From positions 1 to 38,214 of the forward strand of contig JBFKOL010000005.1 of assembly GCA_041628815.1 (NCBI GenBank): DNA of 38,214 nt, written 5' to 3'. The notes beneath the pieces were generated by a model that searched no databases, was not told the DNA's origin, and saw nothing but the letters and a program-made list of their open reading frames with translations. The stretch's first letter is position 1; each line of letters begins with the position of its first letter. A program made the position numbers and the translations under genes. This DNA comes from JBFKOL01 sp041628815. Its GTDB lineage: Bacteria; Bacteroidota; Bacteroidia; Chitinophagales; Saprospiraceae. This document shows, piece by piece, positions 23,027-32,128 of the stretch.

Positions 23027-26000
23027 ATGTTTCTCAATTGCTTACTTCCAATAACCCATCGATGGTTTTTACTACTCCTCTTCATTCTATGTTTTTTCGG
23101 GTGTAAATATGGTAATGGTGAAATTATTGATCTCGAACCAGGCGACCGCATAGCATTCATAGGTGGAAATCTGTGTTCAAGAATGATGCAGTTTGGTCAT
23201 TTTGAAACAGAAATACAGCTCAGTCACCCTGACCACCAGCTTTTTATTCGCAATATGTGCGACGGAGGTGACACACCAGGTTTTCGACCGCATTCCGGTA
23301 GAAATTCACCTTGGGTGTTTCCCGGGGCAGAAAAATTTCAGGATGAGTTCGCACAACCCTCGGGAAGTGAAGGACATTTTGAATACCCGGATGAGTGGTT
23401 GACCAGATTAAAATGTAACGTAGTAATAGCCTTTTTTGGATTTAGTGAGTCTTTTGCCGGGAATACTGGTTTGGACCAATTCTCTCATGAAATAGACGCT
23501 TTTGTAAATCATACTTTGTCCCAACAGTACAATGGTGGAGAATCCCCCAGATTGGCCCTTGTATCAAGTATTGCCATAGAAGATCTCAGCGATGTAATGG
23601 ATGTACCCGATGGAGATGAAAACAATCAATGGATACGTGCCTACGCCCAAGCCATGGGGGAAGTTGCCCGACGTCATAACCTTCCTTATGTCGATCTTAT
23701 AGAACCCTCCTTGAGATGGTATAGGAATTATGATGATCCATTGACCATTGACGGGTCACAATTGAATGACCTTGGATATAGGATACTCGCGCCCTACCTC
23801 ACCGAGCAGCTTTTTGGTAAAAAGTCCTCCACAACCGAAGTAAGTCAGGACGAAAACGAAAAAGTTCTCAGTGCCGTCTCAGACAAAAACTGGTATTGGC
23901 ACAATGATTACAAAATACCGAATGGTGTGCACGTCTTCGGTCGCAGATACCAGCCTTTCGGACCTGACAACTATCCGGCAGAAATCGAGAAAATCCGTCA
24001 GCTTACTGCAATTCGCGATACAGCCATTTGGAGGGTACTGCAGAAAACGCCTTATGATGTGGTTGGGGCTGACCGGCACACGCGAGATCTGCCTTCGATC
24101 GAATCGAATTTTAAACCTGGGGATTACGGCAGAGGAGAAAACTCTTATCTCTATGGTGAGGAGGCCCTTTCTACGTTGACCGTAGCCAAGGGTTATAAGA
24201 TAGAAATGTTTGCCTCCGAGCAGGAGTTTGAAGACTTGGCCAATCCTGTACAGTTATCTTTCGACAATAAGGGACGGCTGTGGGTAGCCACGATGCCGAG
24301 TTACCCGCATTACAGGCCCGGTGACCCTCGACCTGACGATAAGTTGATCATTCTCGAAGACACAGATGGCGATGGAAAAGCCGATAAACAGACCACATTT
24401 GCCGAAGGGCTGCATCTACCTGTCGGTTTTGAATTTGCTCCGGAAGGAGTCTATGTTTCCCAGGGGACCCACTTGAAACTGCTCATTGACGACGATGGTG
24501 ACGACCGTATGGACCGTGAGGAGATCGTTTTCAGCGGTTTTGACGACCACGACACCCATCATGTGATCAGTGCATTCTGTGCCGATCCATCCGGAGCCAT
24601 TTATATGTCAGAAGGGGTATTTCTTCACACCAATGTTGAAACGTCCTATGGAACTGTACGTGGAACCAATGGCGGCTTTTACCGTTTCAATCCCATACGG
24701 CGGCATCTTGAACGCACAGCACAGCTTTCGATACCTAATCCGTGGGGAATTGCATTTGATGATTTTGGACAGAATTTCTTCGCCGAAACTTCGGGCCCTG
24801 CCATCCGATGGATGATGCCCGGCACAGTCCAACCCCGATATGGTGTTGCTACCCATAAATCCAATGATCTTACCCCATCCGATCAACAAGTACGTCCAAC
24901 CTCCGGACTGGAATTCATTTCAAGCCGTCATTTCCCCGAAGACGTACAAGGTGACTTACTGATCAACAATACCATCGGATTCCTGGGTATGAAACAGCAC
25001 AAAATATCTGAAGATGGCACCGGGTACAAGCTGACGTACAGGCAGGATCTGGTTCATGGATCGGATCCCAACTTCAGACCTGTAGACATGGAGTTCGCAC
25101 CCGATGGATCATTGTATTTTGTGGACTGGCACAATGTTTTAATCGGACACATGCAGCACAATGCGCGTGACCCTATGCGCGATCACGTTCACGGGAGGAT
25201 ATATCGTGTCACCTATCCCTCCAGGCCTCTTATGGAACCCGCCAAAATTTATGGAGCTGACTTGGAAACGCTTTTTGAGAATTTGAAATTACCCGAATAC
25301 AGGAGTCGTTATAGAACGCGGAGAGAGATTAGAGGGCGTGACAGGAAACAGGTAGAGGCTTTCCAGAAAAATTGGATAAAGCAATTGGATCGAGAGAATC
25401 CTGACTACGAGCACCATGCCCTTGAGGCGCTATGGGTAGGCTGGGGTATTAATGCAGTAGACAGAACGCTGTTGAACGAATTACTTCAGGCTCGTGACCA
25501 CCGCGTTAGAGCTGCTGCTGTCAGGGTTTTGAGATATTCTGCCCACCAAGTAGAGGAACATGTAGAATGGATGGTACGTGCGGCCGGAGATACACATGGT
25601 CGCGTCCGGCTCGAGGCCATTGTTGCGGCGTCCTGGATGGCCCCTAATGATGGCATGAGGGTACTAAATACTGCATCTTTAAAAGATATGGACGACTGGA
25701 TCATCCATGCACATGTCACCGCACTTGCGCATCTCAATAGTGAAACGGTGAACCTGGCTGAAGGGACAGAGGAAGATGTAAGTCCTGACCTGGATGAATT
25801 CACAATGAAACTATATGAAAAGGGTCGCGAGATCTATCGCCGGGACGGTTACTGTGTTACGTGCCACCAAGGTGACGGGAAGGGCCTTTCAGCATCAGGT
25901 TTTCCTCCGTTGGCAGACACAGAATGGGTAACCGGCGATGCCGAGCGTCTTATTAAGTTAACGCTCAACGGATTGTACGGGCCGCTGGAAGTAAATGGAG

Positions 26001-26212
26001 TAGCCTACCCTGGGTTAGTACCCATGACACCCTTTGGTAAATTATTGAACGATGAAGAAATAGCTGCCGTTCTTACTTATGTCCGTAACGCCTTTGGCAA
26101 TCGCGGACCGTTAGTCACCCCAGAACAAGTAGCACAAGTACGCTCATCTACTGCTGACAAAAATGGTTTTTATTCCCCAGGCGAATTGCTCGACATGCAT
26201 CCAATGAATTGA
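23027..26212 (+). CDS. Lipoprotein fusing degenerate SGNH domain, PVC-type propeller, HEAT-like repeats and cytochrome c
   Basis: A 1061-residue predicted lipoprotein (lipobox FFGC, Cys26). Residues 38-265 resemble an SGNH/GDSL hydrolase (DRIAFIGGNLCSRM; DGSQLNDLGYRIL), but block I has Gly-Asn in place of the usual Ser and block V has Gln245 instead of His, so hydrolase activity is doubtful. Residues about 390-760 form the six-bladed propeller of the membrane-bound dehydrogenase-like / PVC-type heme-binding group (TVAKGYKIEMFASEQ, NPVQLSFDNKGRLWVATMP, EDTDGDGKAD). An alpha-helical HEAT-like stretch follows (about 815-900). The C-terminal cytochrome c domain has CVTCH (943-947) with a Met in LVPMTPFG. 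Family members are thought to oxidise sugars or other organics in the periplasm and pass electrons to heme. It stands alone. Confidence 0.88.
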   Translation: MFLNCLLPITHRWFLLLLFILCFFGCKYGNGEIIDLEPGDRIAFIGGNLCSRMMQFGHFETEIQLSHPDHQLFIRNMCDGGDTPGFRPHSGRNSPWVFPGAEKFQDEFAQPSGSEGHFEYPDEWLTRLKCNVVIAFFGFSESFAGNTGLDQFSHEIDAFVNHTLSQQYNGGESPRLALVSSIAIEDLSDVMDVPDGDENNQWIRAYAQAMGEVARRHNLPYVDLIEPSLRWYRNYDDPLTIDGSQLNDLGYRILAPYLTEQLFGKKSSTTEVSQDENEKVLSAVSDKNWYWHNDYKIPNGVHVFGRRYQPFGPDNYPAEIEKIRQLTAIRDTAIWRVLQKTPYDVVGADRHTRDLPSIESNFKPGDYGRGENSYLYGEEALSTLTVAKGYKIEMFASEQEFEDLANPVQLSFDNKGRLWVATMPSYPHYRPGDPRPDDKLIILEDTDGDGKADKQTTFAEGLHLPVGFEFAPEGVYVSQGTHLKLLIDDDGDDRMDREEIVFSGFDDHDTHHVISAFCADPSGAIYMSEGVFLHTNVETSYGTVRGTNGGFYRFNPIRRHLERTAQLSIPNPWGIAFDDFGQNFFAETSGPAIRWMMPGTVQPRYGVATHKSNDLTPSDQQVRPTSGLEFISSRHFPEDVQGDLLINNTIGFLGMKQHKISEDGTGYKLTYRQDLVHGSDPNFRPVDMEFAPDGSLYFVDWHNVLIGHMQHNARDPMRDHVHGRIYRVTYPSRPLMEPAKIYGADLETLFENLKLPEYRSRYRTRREIRGRDRKQVEAFQKNWIKQLDRENPDYEHHALEALWVGWGINAVDRTLLNELLQARDHRVRAAAVRVLRYSAHQVEEHVEWMVRAAGDTHGRVRLEAIVAASWMAPNDGMRVLNTASLKDMDDWIIHAHVTALAHLNSETVNLAEGTEEDVSPDLDEFTMKLYEKGREIYRRDGYCVTCHQGDGKGLSASGFPPLADTEWVTGDAERLIKLTLNGLYGPLEVNGVAYPGLVPMTPFGKLLNDEEIAAVLTYVRNAFGNRGPLVTPEQVAQVRSSTADKNGFYSPGELLDMHPMN

Positions 26213-26237
26213 ATACTTTCACCCAAAAAGAGGTCTG

Positions 26238-26732
26238 TCAGTGGTGCTTGATGAATTTGCTTTGGTCGTCCTTGCTGCTGTCAAAAACTCTAACAGCTAC
26301 CACCCTGGCACTTGCCGTGTGAAGCCCATCTGAAAAAGATCGGCATGCGAGGACTACCTTTCGACCCCTGTATTCCTCCACTGTCGCCCTTATTTCTATA
26401 GGTACGTCATTCCTGGTAGGTTTATGGTAATCGATTTCTAAACTCGCCGTAGCATAATGGTATAGAGGCATGCTGTCCAATCCCCTCCCCTCCGCTTTAT
26501 ATGCCGCAGCCATCGCTGTGCACATGGCATGGCAGTCAAAGAGAGAAGCCAGAATACCCCCATTAAGGATACCTTTCCAACCTTGATATTTATCTTTTGA
26601 ATGCCAGATGCAAACGGACTCATCCCCTTCCCAGTAGCTGCTAATCCTGAGACCCTCGTGATTCTCACGGCCACATCCAAAGCAAATGTTACCCGGCATA
26701 TGATCCTGGAAATAGTCCTTCTTCATAGTCAT
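26238..26732 (-). CDS. Hotdog-fold thioesterase (PaaI-like)
   Basis: A 164-residue protein of the acyl-CoA thioesterase hotdog superfamily, which hydrolyses acyl-CoA or aryl-CoA thioesters in the cytoplasm. The N-terminal NICFGCGRENHEGLRI (15-30) is the CFGCG-x-x-NP-x-GL opening found in many PaaI-like proteins, and GILNGGILASLFDCHAMC (54-71) is the hotdog helix with the usual GG-x-x-x-x-x-D active-site arrangement, where the common HGG is replaced by NGG. Strand YATASLEIDYHKPT and RKVVLACRSF complete the fold. The likely start is ATG 26732 (MTMKKDYFQ); ATG at residue 3 is an alternative. It converges with the cytochrome-propeller gene (25 bases) and points away from the next gene. The substrate is unknown. 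Confidence 0.85.
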   Translation of the reverse strand: MTMKKDYFQDHMPGNICFGCGRENHEGLRISSYWEGDESVCIWHSKDKYQGWKGILNGGILASLFDCHAMCTAMAAAYKAEGRGLDSMPLYHYATASLEIDYHKPTRNDVPIEIRATVEEYRGRKVVLACRSFSDGLHTASARVVAVRVFDSSKDDQSKFIKHH

Positions 26733-26906
26733 TTATTGCACAAAATACATAGCCCCCATCAATGAATACCGGATTGATCACCGAAGAAAGGGAAACAATG
26801 AGCAAGTCAATAATGAGTAAAACACTTTTTACAGTAACGAGAACTACATTTTATCCCATGAATGGTCCGGTAATCTTTTATAACTTGCCACACAAATACT
26901 TGTCTA

Positions 26907-27257
26907 ATGAATCCGCTATTGTACTTAATGTTTTCTTTTGTTTTTTTTGGCACCAACGCCTTTACGACTATTGACTACACAGGAGAATGGGAATACAAGG
27001 TCGACACCCCTCAGGGACCATATAGCGGGGCTATCGTGCTTGAAAGGTCGTTTGATGGTTATACCGGCTATATCAAATCCGGTGACAACCAACTGGAGCT
27101 GTCCAATGTGGTAGTTGAAGGCAACACGATGAAATTCAATATCGATGTCGATGGTTTTCCAGTAACGATAAGCGGCTCTTTCGAAGGAGACACCTATACG
27201 GCTGTAGCTAGCGTAGAAGGGATGGAAATACCCCTTGTAGCGAAGCGCAAAAGGTAA
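26907..27257 (+). CDS. Small secreted beta-rich protein
   Basis: A 116-residue protein with a signal peptide (PLLYLMFSFVFFGTNAF) and a mature part of about 95 residues predicted as successive beta strands: YTGEWEYKVDTPQGPYSGAI, DGYTGYIKSG, ELSNVVVEGNTMKFNI, GFPVTISGSFEGDTY and TAVASVEGMEIPLVAKRKR (given here as strand landmarks). The G-x-W-x-x-x-V-x-TP-x-G-x-x-x-G-x-x pattern is one I associate with small lipocalin-like or eight-stranded barrel domains attached to Bacteroidota amidohydrolases, but I cannot name a family. It lies 72 bases before the BNR propeller gene on the same strand and may share its promoter. It presumably binds a hydrophobic ligand or a partner in the periplasm, but that is a guess. 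Confidence 0.65.
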   Translation: MNPLLYLMFSFVFFGTNAFTTIDYTGEWEYKVDTPQGPYSGAIVLERSFDGYTGYIKSGDNQLELSNVVVEGNTMKFNIDVDGFPVTISGSFEGDTYTAVASVEGMEIPLVAKRKR

Positions 27258-27328
27258 TTTTCAATTTTTACATCACGCCTTCTTGTCATCACTTTTGATT
27301 AGATTGAGTGCTTGTAAAGTGCTCTGTC

Positions 27329-30247
27329 ATGAAATTTTCCTCTCTACTTTTTTTGTTTCAACTCCTATGGATTGCCACCAGTGCCCAATGGTCTACTGAC
27401 GAACTCGTCGGCGACTTGCGGTGGCGCAACATTGGACCGGCCAATATGATGGGCAGAATTGCTGCCATCGAGGCACTCGACACAGACTACAGGACGGTTT
27501 TGGTGGGAACAGCATCCGGTGGCGTATTCAAATCGACCAATGCAGGAATTACCTGGGAAGCCATTTTCGATCGCTACGGGTCGGGCTCCATAGGCGCGGT
27601 AGCTTTTTTTCAGCCCAACCCGGATATCATTTGGGTGGGGACAGGAGAAGCTGCCAACCGCAACAGCAGCGCATGGGGTGATGGCATTTACAAGTCAATT
27701 GACGGAGGTAAGAATTTTGTAAATATGGGTCTGCAAAATACCCATCAAATCGCCGAAATAGCTGTTCACCCCACCAATCCGAATATTGTCTATGTTGCAG
27801 CAGTAGGGCATCTTTGGGGTTTTTCAGGTGACCGGGGGTTATACAAGTCTACGGACGGTGGGCGGTCCTGGAATAAATTGACTAAAGGACTTCCTATTGA
27901 TGAGAAAACGGGCTGTACAGAGATCATTATGCATCCCAATAATCCGGATATTCTGTTTGCCGGATTTTACGAAAGACTGCGCCAACCGGCCTCGTTTTAT
28001 TCCGGAGGACCCAACGGGGGTCTTTTTAAGTCTACGGATGCCGGAAAGACCTGGAAAAAGATTACGAAAGGCCTGGCAGAAGGATCCAGCGGCATGATCG
28101 ATGTCTCCATTCACGTGGCAAACCCTGATATTATGGTTATGGCCTATGAAGCCGATGAAAATATAGATGAAAGCTTGCCGGGATCTGGCGTGTATCGATC
28201 AGACGATGGCGGGGAAAGTTGGAATTTCCTACTCAAACATGCTGTAAGACCTTTCTATCACGGACAGATTCAAATTGACCCGCTTGACCCGGATCTCATC
28301 TATGTGGTATCACGCGAATTTCGAATTTCCAGGGATGGAGGGAAAACCTTTGAACGACCGCGGTGGAGAAAGGATGGAGGAGATGACCACGACATGTGGA
28401 TAGCGCCCTATGACAATAAGATTATGTATCTGGCCACAGACCAGGGTGCCCGATTGTCCATAGACGGTGGCCGGCACTTTTTTTCTTTCAACAACATGGC
28501 TATAGGACAGTACTACGCCATCGGAGTAGATATGCGCGATCCATATTATGTGATCGGTGGGCTGCAAGACAACGGTATATGGATGGGTCCAAGTAATTCC
28601 AGGGAAAGAAGAGGAATTCTTAACGAACACAATACCTGGGTAGCCGAAGGCGATGGGTTTCACAGCCAGGTAGATCCTGAGAACTGGCGGACGGTGTATA
28701 CTGTGAACCACGTAGGTTTTGTGGCTAGGCAGAATATTGAGACAAGGGAACACACCTATATCACCCCAACACCTGAGACAATCCTGAATTTTAAGGATTA
28801 TTTCGATCCTGACTTCCCCGAATCCCGCAATCGATACACCATCGATCCCGGAGAACATTGGTTTTTCGGAGAACGCATCGACCGCCCACTCCTTCCCCCT
28901 CAGTTTAGATTTAATTGGAGCAGCCCTTTTGTCTTATCGCCCAATCATCCAAAAACCGTGTATTTTGGCTCTAATCACTTGTTTAAATCAACAGACCGTG
29001 GCGATACCTGGCGCATCGTAAGTCCTGATCTCACCACCAATGATCCGAATCTTCGCAACACATCCAATGGAGGAGGACTGACCAATAGCAATACCGGGGG
29101 CGAAAATCACTTCACAATCATCACAATCGCCGAGTCTCCATTGAACGATGCAGTGGTCTGGGCTGGCACAGATGACGGCAACATTCAAGTGACTCGGGAC
29201 GGAGGAATCTCCTGGGAAAATGTTGTAAACAACATTCCAAACCGGCCCACCAATGCGTGGGTCAGCAGGGTGGAGCCCTCTCATTTTGATGAAGCTACTT
29301 TATACGTCACCCTGGACAACCACAGGAGAGATGACAACCGCCCATACGTTTATAAGACCACTGACTTCGGAAAATCATGGAAGTCCATCACTTCAGATCT
29401 TCCTGAAAAATATTCAGTCTATGTGATTGTAGAAGATGCCATCCGGAAAGGACTGCTATTTGTCGGTACTGAACTGGGCGTTTACTGTTCTGTTGACGAC
29501 GGCGATCGCTGGTATCCCATGAAAAACAACTTGCCTTCTGTAGCCATACATGACCTAGTCATACACCCCAGGGACGGAGACCTTGTCGCCGGCACGCATG
29601 GAAGGAGTATATGGATCATGGACGATATATCCCCTCTCAGACAATTGCCTTTGATCACCGACAGGACCAATATTCATTTGTTCGATCAAAGAATGGCCAC
29701 GGAATGGATAGAGATCAATACTGGACGCAAACAACCGGCCTTTGAATTCAGGGGTGAAAATCCACCTGAAGGGGCGATTATCAACTTCTATATAGGTCAG
29801 GCAGATGCTGATACCGCAGAGGTTATCATTTCTACACGGGATGGAGGCTCTTCCCGTGTCTTGAGAAAAGCGGTACATACCGGTATCAATAGACTCATCT
29901 GGGATCTTCGTTTCGACATCAACGACGGCATGATCGAGCAATATAAAAATGACCTGATGAATACAGCAAGGGCATTGGATGAGCGCGTACGAAACAATGA
30001 ACACCGGACCTTATTGGAAAGGATTTCGGGACAACTGTTACAAGCATCCGATCTGCGTAGTCTGCACCGGTTAAGAAAAGTAATGGTAACAGAACTCGGC
30101 GGGTATGCCTTTGGAGCTCCTTTCTTTACGGAAAAACTGACGGCAAAAAAAGCTACACCTGGTACTTATGACATCTCTGTCACCCTCGGTACCGAATCGA
30201 GCTATGGATTGGTCACTCTGCGGCATGATCCGATCATTGGTAGGTAA
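27329..30247 (+). CDS. Secreted BNR/Asp-box (sortilin/VPS10-like) propeller protein
   Basis: A 972-residue exported protein. It begins MKFSSLLFLFQLLWIATSAQ, a signal peptide cleaved near residue 19. The first ~740 residues hold at least ten Asp-box (BNR) hairpins, such as KSTNAGITW, KSIDGGKNF, KSTDGGRSW, KSTDAGKTW, RSDDGGESW, ISRDGGKTF, KSTDRGDTW, VTRDGGISW, KTTDFGKSW and CSVDDGDRW, which fits the two linked propellers of glycosyl-hydrolase/sortilin-like proteins of Bacteroidota and Acidobacteriota. The remaining C-terminal part (about 755-972) has a beta-sandwich pattern ending with VHTGINRLIWDLRFD, common in this group, and helices. I chose ATG 27329; a GTG at 27308 in frame would add 7 residues and spoil the signal peptide. 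Sialidase activity is not implied; the usual annotation is WD40/YVTN/BNR-like repeat protein. No type IX secretion tail is seen. Confidence 0.88.
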   Translation: MKFSSLLFLFQLLWIATSAQWSTDELVGDLRWRNIGPANMMGRIAAIEALDTDYRTVLVGTASGGVFKSTNAGITWEAIFDRYGSGSIGAVAFFQPNPDIIWVGTGEAANRNSSAWGDGIYKSIDGGKNFVNMGLQNTHQIAEIAVHPTNPNIVYVAAVGHLWGFSGDRGLYKSTDGGRSWNKLTKGLPIDEKTGCTEIIMHPNNPDILFAGFYERLRQPASFYSGGPNGGLFKSTDAGKTWKKITKGLAEGSSGMIDVSIHVANPDIMVMAYEADENIDESLPGSGVYRSDDGGESWNFLLKHAVRPFYHGQIQIDPLDPDLIYVVSREFRISRDGGKTFERPRWRKDGGDDHDMWIAPYDNKIMYLATDQGARLSIDGGRHFFSFNNMAIGQYYAIGVDMRDPYYVIGGLQDNGIWMGPSNSRERRGILNEHNTWVAEGDGFHSQVDPENWRTVYTVNHVGFVARQNIETREHTYITPTPETILNFKDYFDPDFPESRNRYTIDPGEHWFFGERIDRPLLPPQFRFNWSSPFVLSPNHPKTVYFGSNHLFKSTDRGDTWRIVSPDLTTNDPNLRNTSNGGGLTNSNTGGENHFTIITIAESPLNDAVVWAGTDDGNIQVTRDGGISWENVVNNIPNRPTNAWVSRVEPSHFDEATLYVTLDNHRRDDNRPYVYKTTDFGKSWKSITSDLPEKYSVYVIVEDAIRKGLLFVGTELGVYCSVDDGDRWYPMKNNLPSVAIHDLVIHPRDGDLVAGTHGRSIWIMDDISPLRQLPLITDRTNIHLFDQRMATEWIEINTGRKQPAFEFRGENPPEGAIINFYIGQADADTAEVIISTRDGGSSRVLRKAVHTGINRLIWDLRFDINDGMIEQYKNDLMNTARALDERVRNNEHRTLLERISGQLLQASDLRSLHRLRKVMVTELGGYAFGAPFFTEKLTAKKATPGTYDISVTLGTESSYGLVTLRHDPIIGR

Positions 30248-30378
30248 CATGAGGCCAAAATGAACATTATTGGACTCATGATGTACAGAAGGATATCATT
30301 AACCGGTATTTCTGTCAGGCCGAAGTATACAAAAGGTATATACGATGCGTTTAATATTAGTTAAGCTTTAATTCCATC

Positions 30379-30831
30379 ATGCGTATTTTTTCAGTGGCAT
30401 TCATATTGGCTTTGTTCTGCATGTCCTGCTATGAGGAGGATCATGTTGATGCAGACCTAATCGAATATTTGGAACAATTCAAGGAGGAGGCCGCGTTGCG
30501 CAATATCAAGGTTGATTACGAACGCAAACCTGTTGAAGCACGACTGGAAATACATCCGGAAGAAGTGGCACTTGGATGGTGCAACCATGATTTTGACAAC
30601 CCCAATAAGGTCACAATAAATCTGATTTTCTGGAATGTACTCAATGCACTCGAAAAGGAGAAATTAATTTTCCATGAGCTCGGACATTGTGTCTTGGATA
30701 GACCTCATTTGGATAGAATGAAGAGCGATGGCTATTGTAAGAGCATTATGCACTCCGGGCAAGCTTGTGCGGATAATTATTCTGTCAAAACCAGAAAGGC
30801 CTATCTGGATGAACTCTTTACAAGGAAATAA
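30379..30831 (+). CDS. Small HExxH lipoprotein, putative metallopeptidase
   Basis: A 150-residue protein with a lipoprotein signal (RIFSVAFILALFCMSC, lipid Cys17). After an acidic linker it contains a zinc-peptidase-like motif HELGHCVLDRPH (99-110), preceded by the helix LNALEKEKLIF and followed by KSIMHSG (121-127), which resembles a Met-turn. The third ligand is not at the metzincin spacing (HExxH-x-x-x-x-x-H would need position 109; a His is at 110), so the ligand set is uncertain. Four other cysteines may form disulfides (Cys68, Cys104, Cys120, Cys130). The length is small for a peptidase, but similar short HExxH lipoproteins are known to me from Bacteroidota. It converges with the XRE-S24-like regulator. 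I assign putative metallopeptidase only. Confidence 0.7.
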   Translation: MRIFSVAFILALFCMSCYEEDHVDADLIEYLEQFKEEAALRNIKVDYERKPVEARLEIHPEEVALGWCNHDFDNPNKVTINLIFWNVLNALEKEKLIFHELGHCVLDRPHLDRMKSDGYCKSIMHSGQACADNYSVKTRKAYLDELFTRK

Positions 30832-30881
30832 TTAGCTGCCGAACTCTGGAAGGACTGGTTAAACCTAAGGTTTTCAGCTCG

Positions 30882-31703
30882 TCAATGTCGCATGGACCTA
30901 CTCTGCTTCAATAATCTTTCTACAGTCGTATTTAGCGATTCTATCGCGGCATTCTGGCGTTCCAACCTTTGATCAATACTTGATAAATTCACCATCGAAT
31001 TGTACTGAACGTTGTGAGGTCCCGGGACATTTGTGGTAATCTTAGTAGTGACGTACCAGACTTCTTCGATATCAGGTAATGGCATGTTAACCGTTCTTCC
31101 GTCACAATAGCCAGGATCAATAACGACCAATCTATCTTCGACCAATGAATATTCTTCTACCCGCGAAATGAGCACTTCGTTGGAAATAAGAAATGCACAT
31201 ACAAGGCCCGGGCATAACTGGTCCACCCATTTATCCCGCAAGTATCGGCATATTAAGATATCACCATCCAGCAAGTGCGGTCTGAGATGATTTCCGGTTA
31301 ATTCGAATGCTATAAGTTGCTCATCAGGTATTCTCCCAACCGGAACCACAATAGAGGACAATGCATTTTCCACATCACTTTCATGGGAATATCCAATGAA
31401 AACCTGCCAATCATTTCTCGATACGAAAGGAATGCTGATCAGGCCGTCGCTGCTTTTTGACTTTTCGTCCTCAGAAAACATCGCTCCGACACCTGTAAAA
31501 AGATAAGTCGGATTAAATCCGAACGCCATTACCGCTCGACGTATCATCTCTACGGTCACTTCTCGCTTACCTTTAAGGATCTTGTGAAGTGCCTGTGGAT
31601 GAATTTCCAGGCTCAGAGCAAACTGCCGCGCAGAACGCACTCCATTCTGGGCGCGAAGAAGGTTAAAACATTCTATATATCGGTGCGTAACTGAATCGGA
31701 CAT
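30882..31703 (-). CDS. XRE-family regulator with S24-like C-terminal domain
   Basis: A 273-residue DNA-binding protein. Residues 20-55 form a lambda-repressor-type helix-turn-helix (SARQFALSLEIHPQALHKIL, then KGKREVTVEMI). The middle and C-terminal part resembles the LexA/CI S24 domain (LIAFELTGNHLRPHLLDGD, then CAFLISNEVLISRVEEYS). However, the catalytic Ser position in GDSM-x-P is His139 (GNHLRP) and the Lys position in the following strand reads ISRV, so self-cleavage is not expected. The tail (about 230-273) has heptad-like QRLERQNAAIESLNTTVERL, a short coiled coil. I use ATG 31703; an in-frame TTG at 31727 is weaker. It follows gldC by 83 bases on the same strand, with an AT-rich gap. 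It is probably a non-cleaving regulator. Confidence 0.82.
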   Translation of the reverse strand: MSDSVTHRYIECFNLLRAQNGVRSARQFALSLEIHPQALHKILKGKREVTVEMIRRAVMAFGFNPTYLFTGVGAMFSEDEKSKSSDGLISIPFVSRNDWQVFIGYSHESDVENALSSIVVPVGRIPDEQLIAFELTGNHLRPHLLDGDILICRYLRDKWVDQLCPGLVCAFLISNEVLISRVEEYSLVEDRLVVIDPGYCDGRTVNMPLPDIEEVWYVTTKITTNVPGPHNVQYNSMVNLSSIDQRLERQNAAIESLNTTVERLLKQSRSMRH

Positions 31704-31786
31704 AGGAGAGTAACCCTGTCCAGACAAACATATGATTAATTATTATTATATAAAATAATATTAATACATTTCTTGTTGATAAACAA

Positions 31787-32128
31787 TCATTTTACTGGCG
31801 GAACAATCCCAGCCTCTTCTCCAAAATACTGACTGAACCGGGCAATGTCGTTTGCTAATTTGTTATTTTTAGTAGCCTTGTAGTAGGTCTCGGCCAAGGA
31901 CTTCAAAGTGTAATAAACCATACGATCCATTTCTCCAATTTCCATAGTTTTTATCCAGAGATCGATTTTCATGGTTTCTAACTGCGCTTTGTCGAACAAA
32001 GAGAGAAAAAACCCTTTAGCATCTTCGAACTTCCCTGCCGAAGGAGGGTCGTCACTTTTCCATCGGATGTTTTCTACGCCTTGGTGTTTATCCAATGTCA
32101 CTTCGAGAACGATTTTAACTTTTTTCAT
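31787..32128 (-). CDS. gldC: Gliding motility protein GldC
   Basis: A 113-residue cytoplasmic protein matching GldC in length and pattern: an opening KKVKIVLEVTLDKHQGVENI, then RWKSDDPP, AKGFFLSLFD, ETMKIDLWIKTMEIGEMDRM, LKSLAETYYKATKNNKLAND (landmarks; ID-LW-K-M-x-x-x-EM and L-x-x-x-A-x-x-x-x-x-A-T are the conserved blocks) and a C-terminal helix. GldC accompanies the gliding/type IX secretion apparatus in Bacteroidota, though its exact role is unclear. The ATG at 32128 overlaps the TraB/GumN gene by 14 bases; an upstream GTG would add five residues. It is the last of three overlapping genes with Lrp and TraB/GumN. Presence of gldC does not by itself show gliding. Confidence 0.85.
   Translation of the reverse strand: MKKVKIVLEVTLDKHQGVENIRWKSDDPPSAGKFEDAKGFFLSLFDKAQLETMKIDLWIKTMEIGEMDRMVYYTLKSLAETYYKATKNNKLANDIARFSQYFGEEAGIVPPVK

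Noticed and set aside
26762..26974. 70-codon plus-strand frame before the small secreted protein
   Set aside because: Low-complexity, no family resemblance, and it overlaps the better-supported frame that has a signal peptide.
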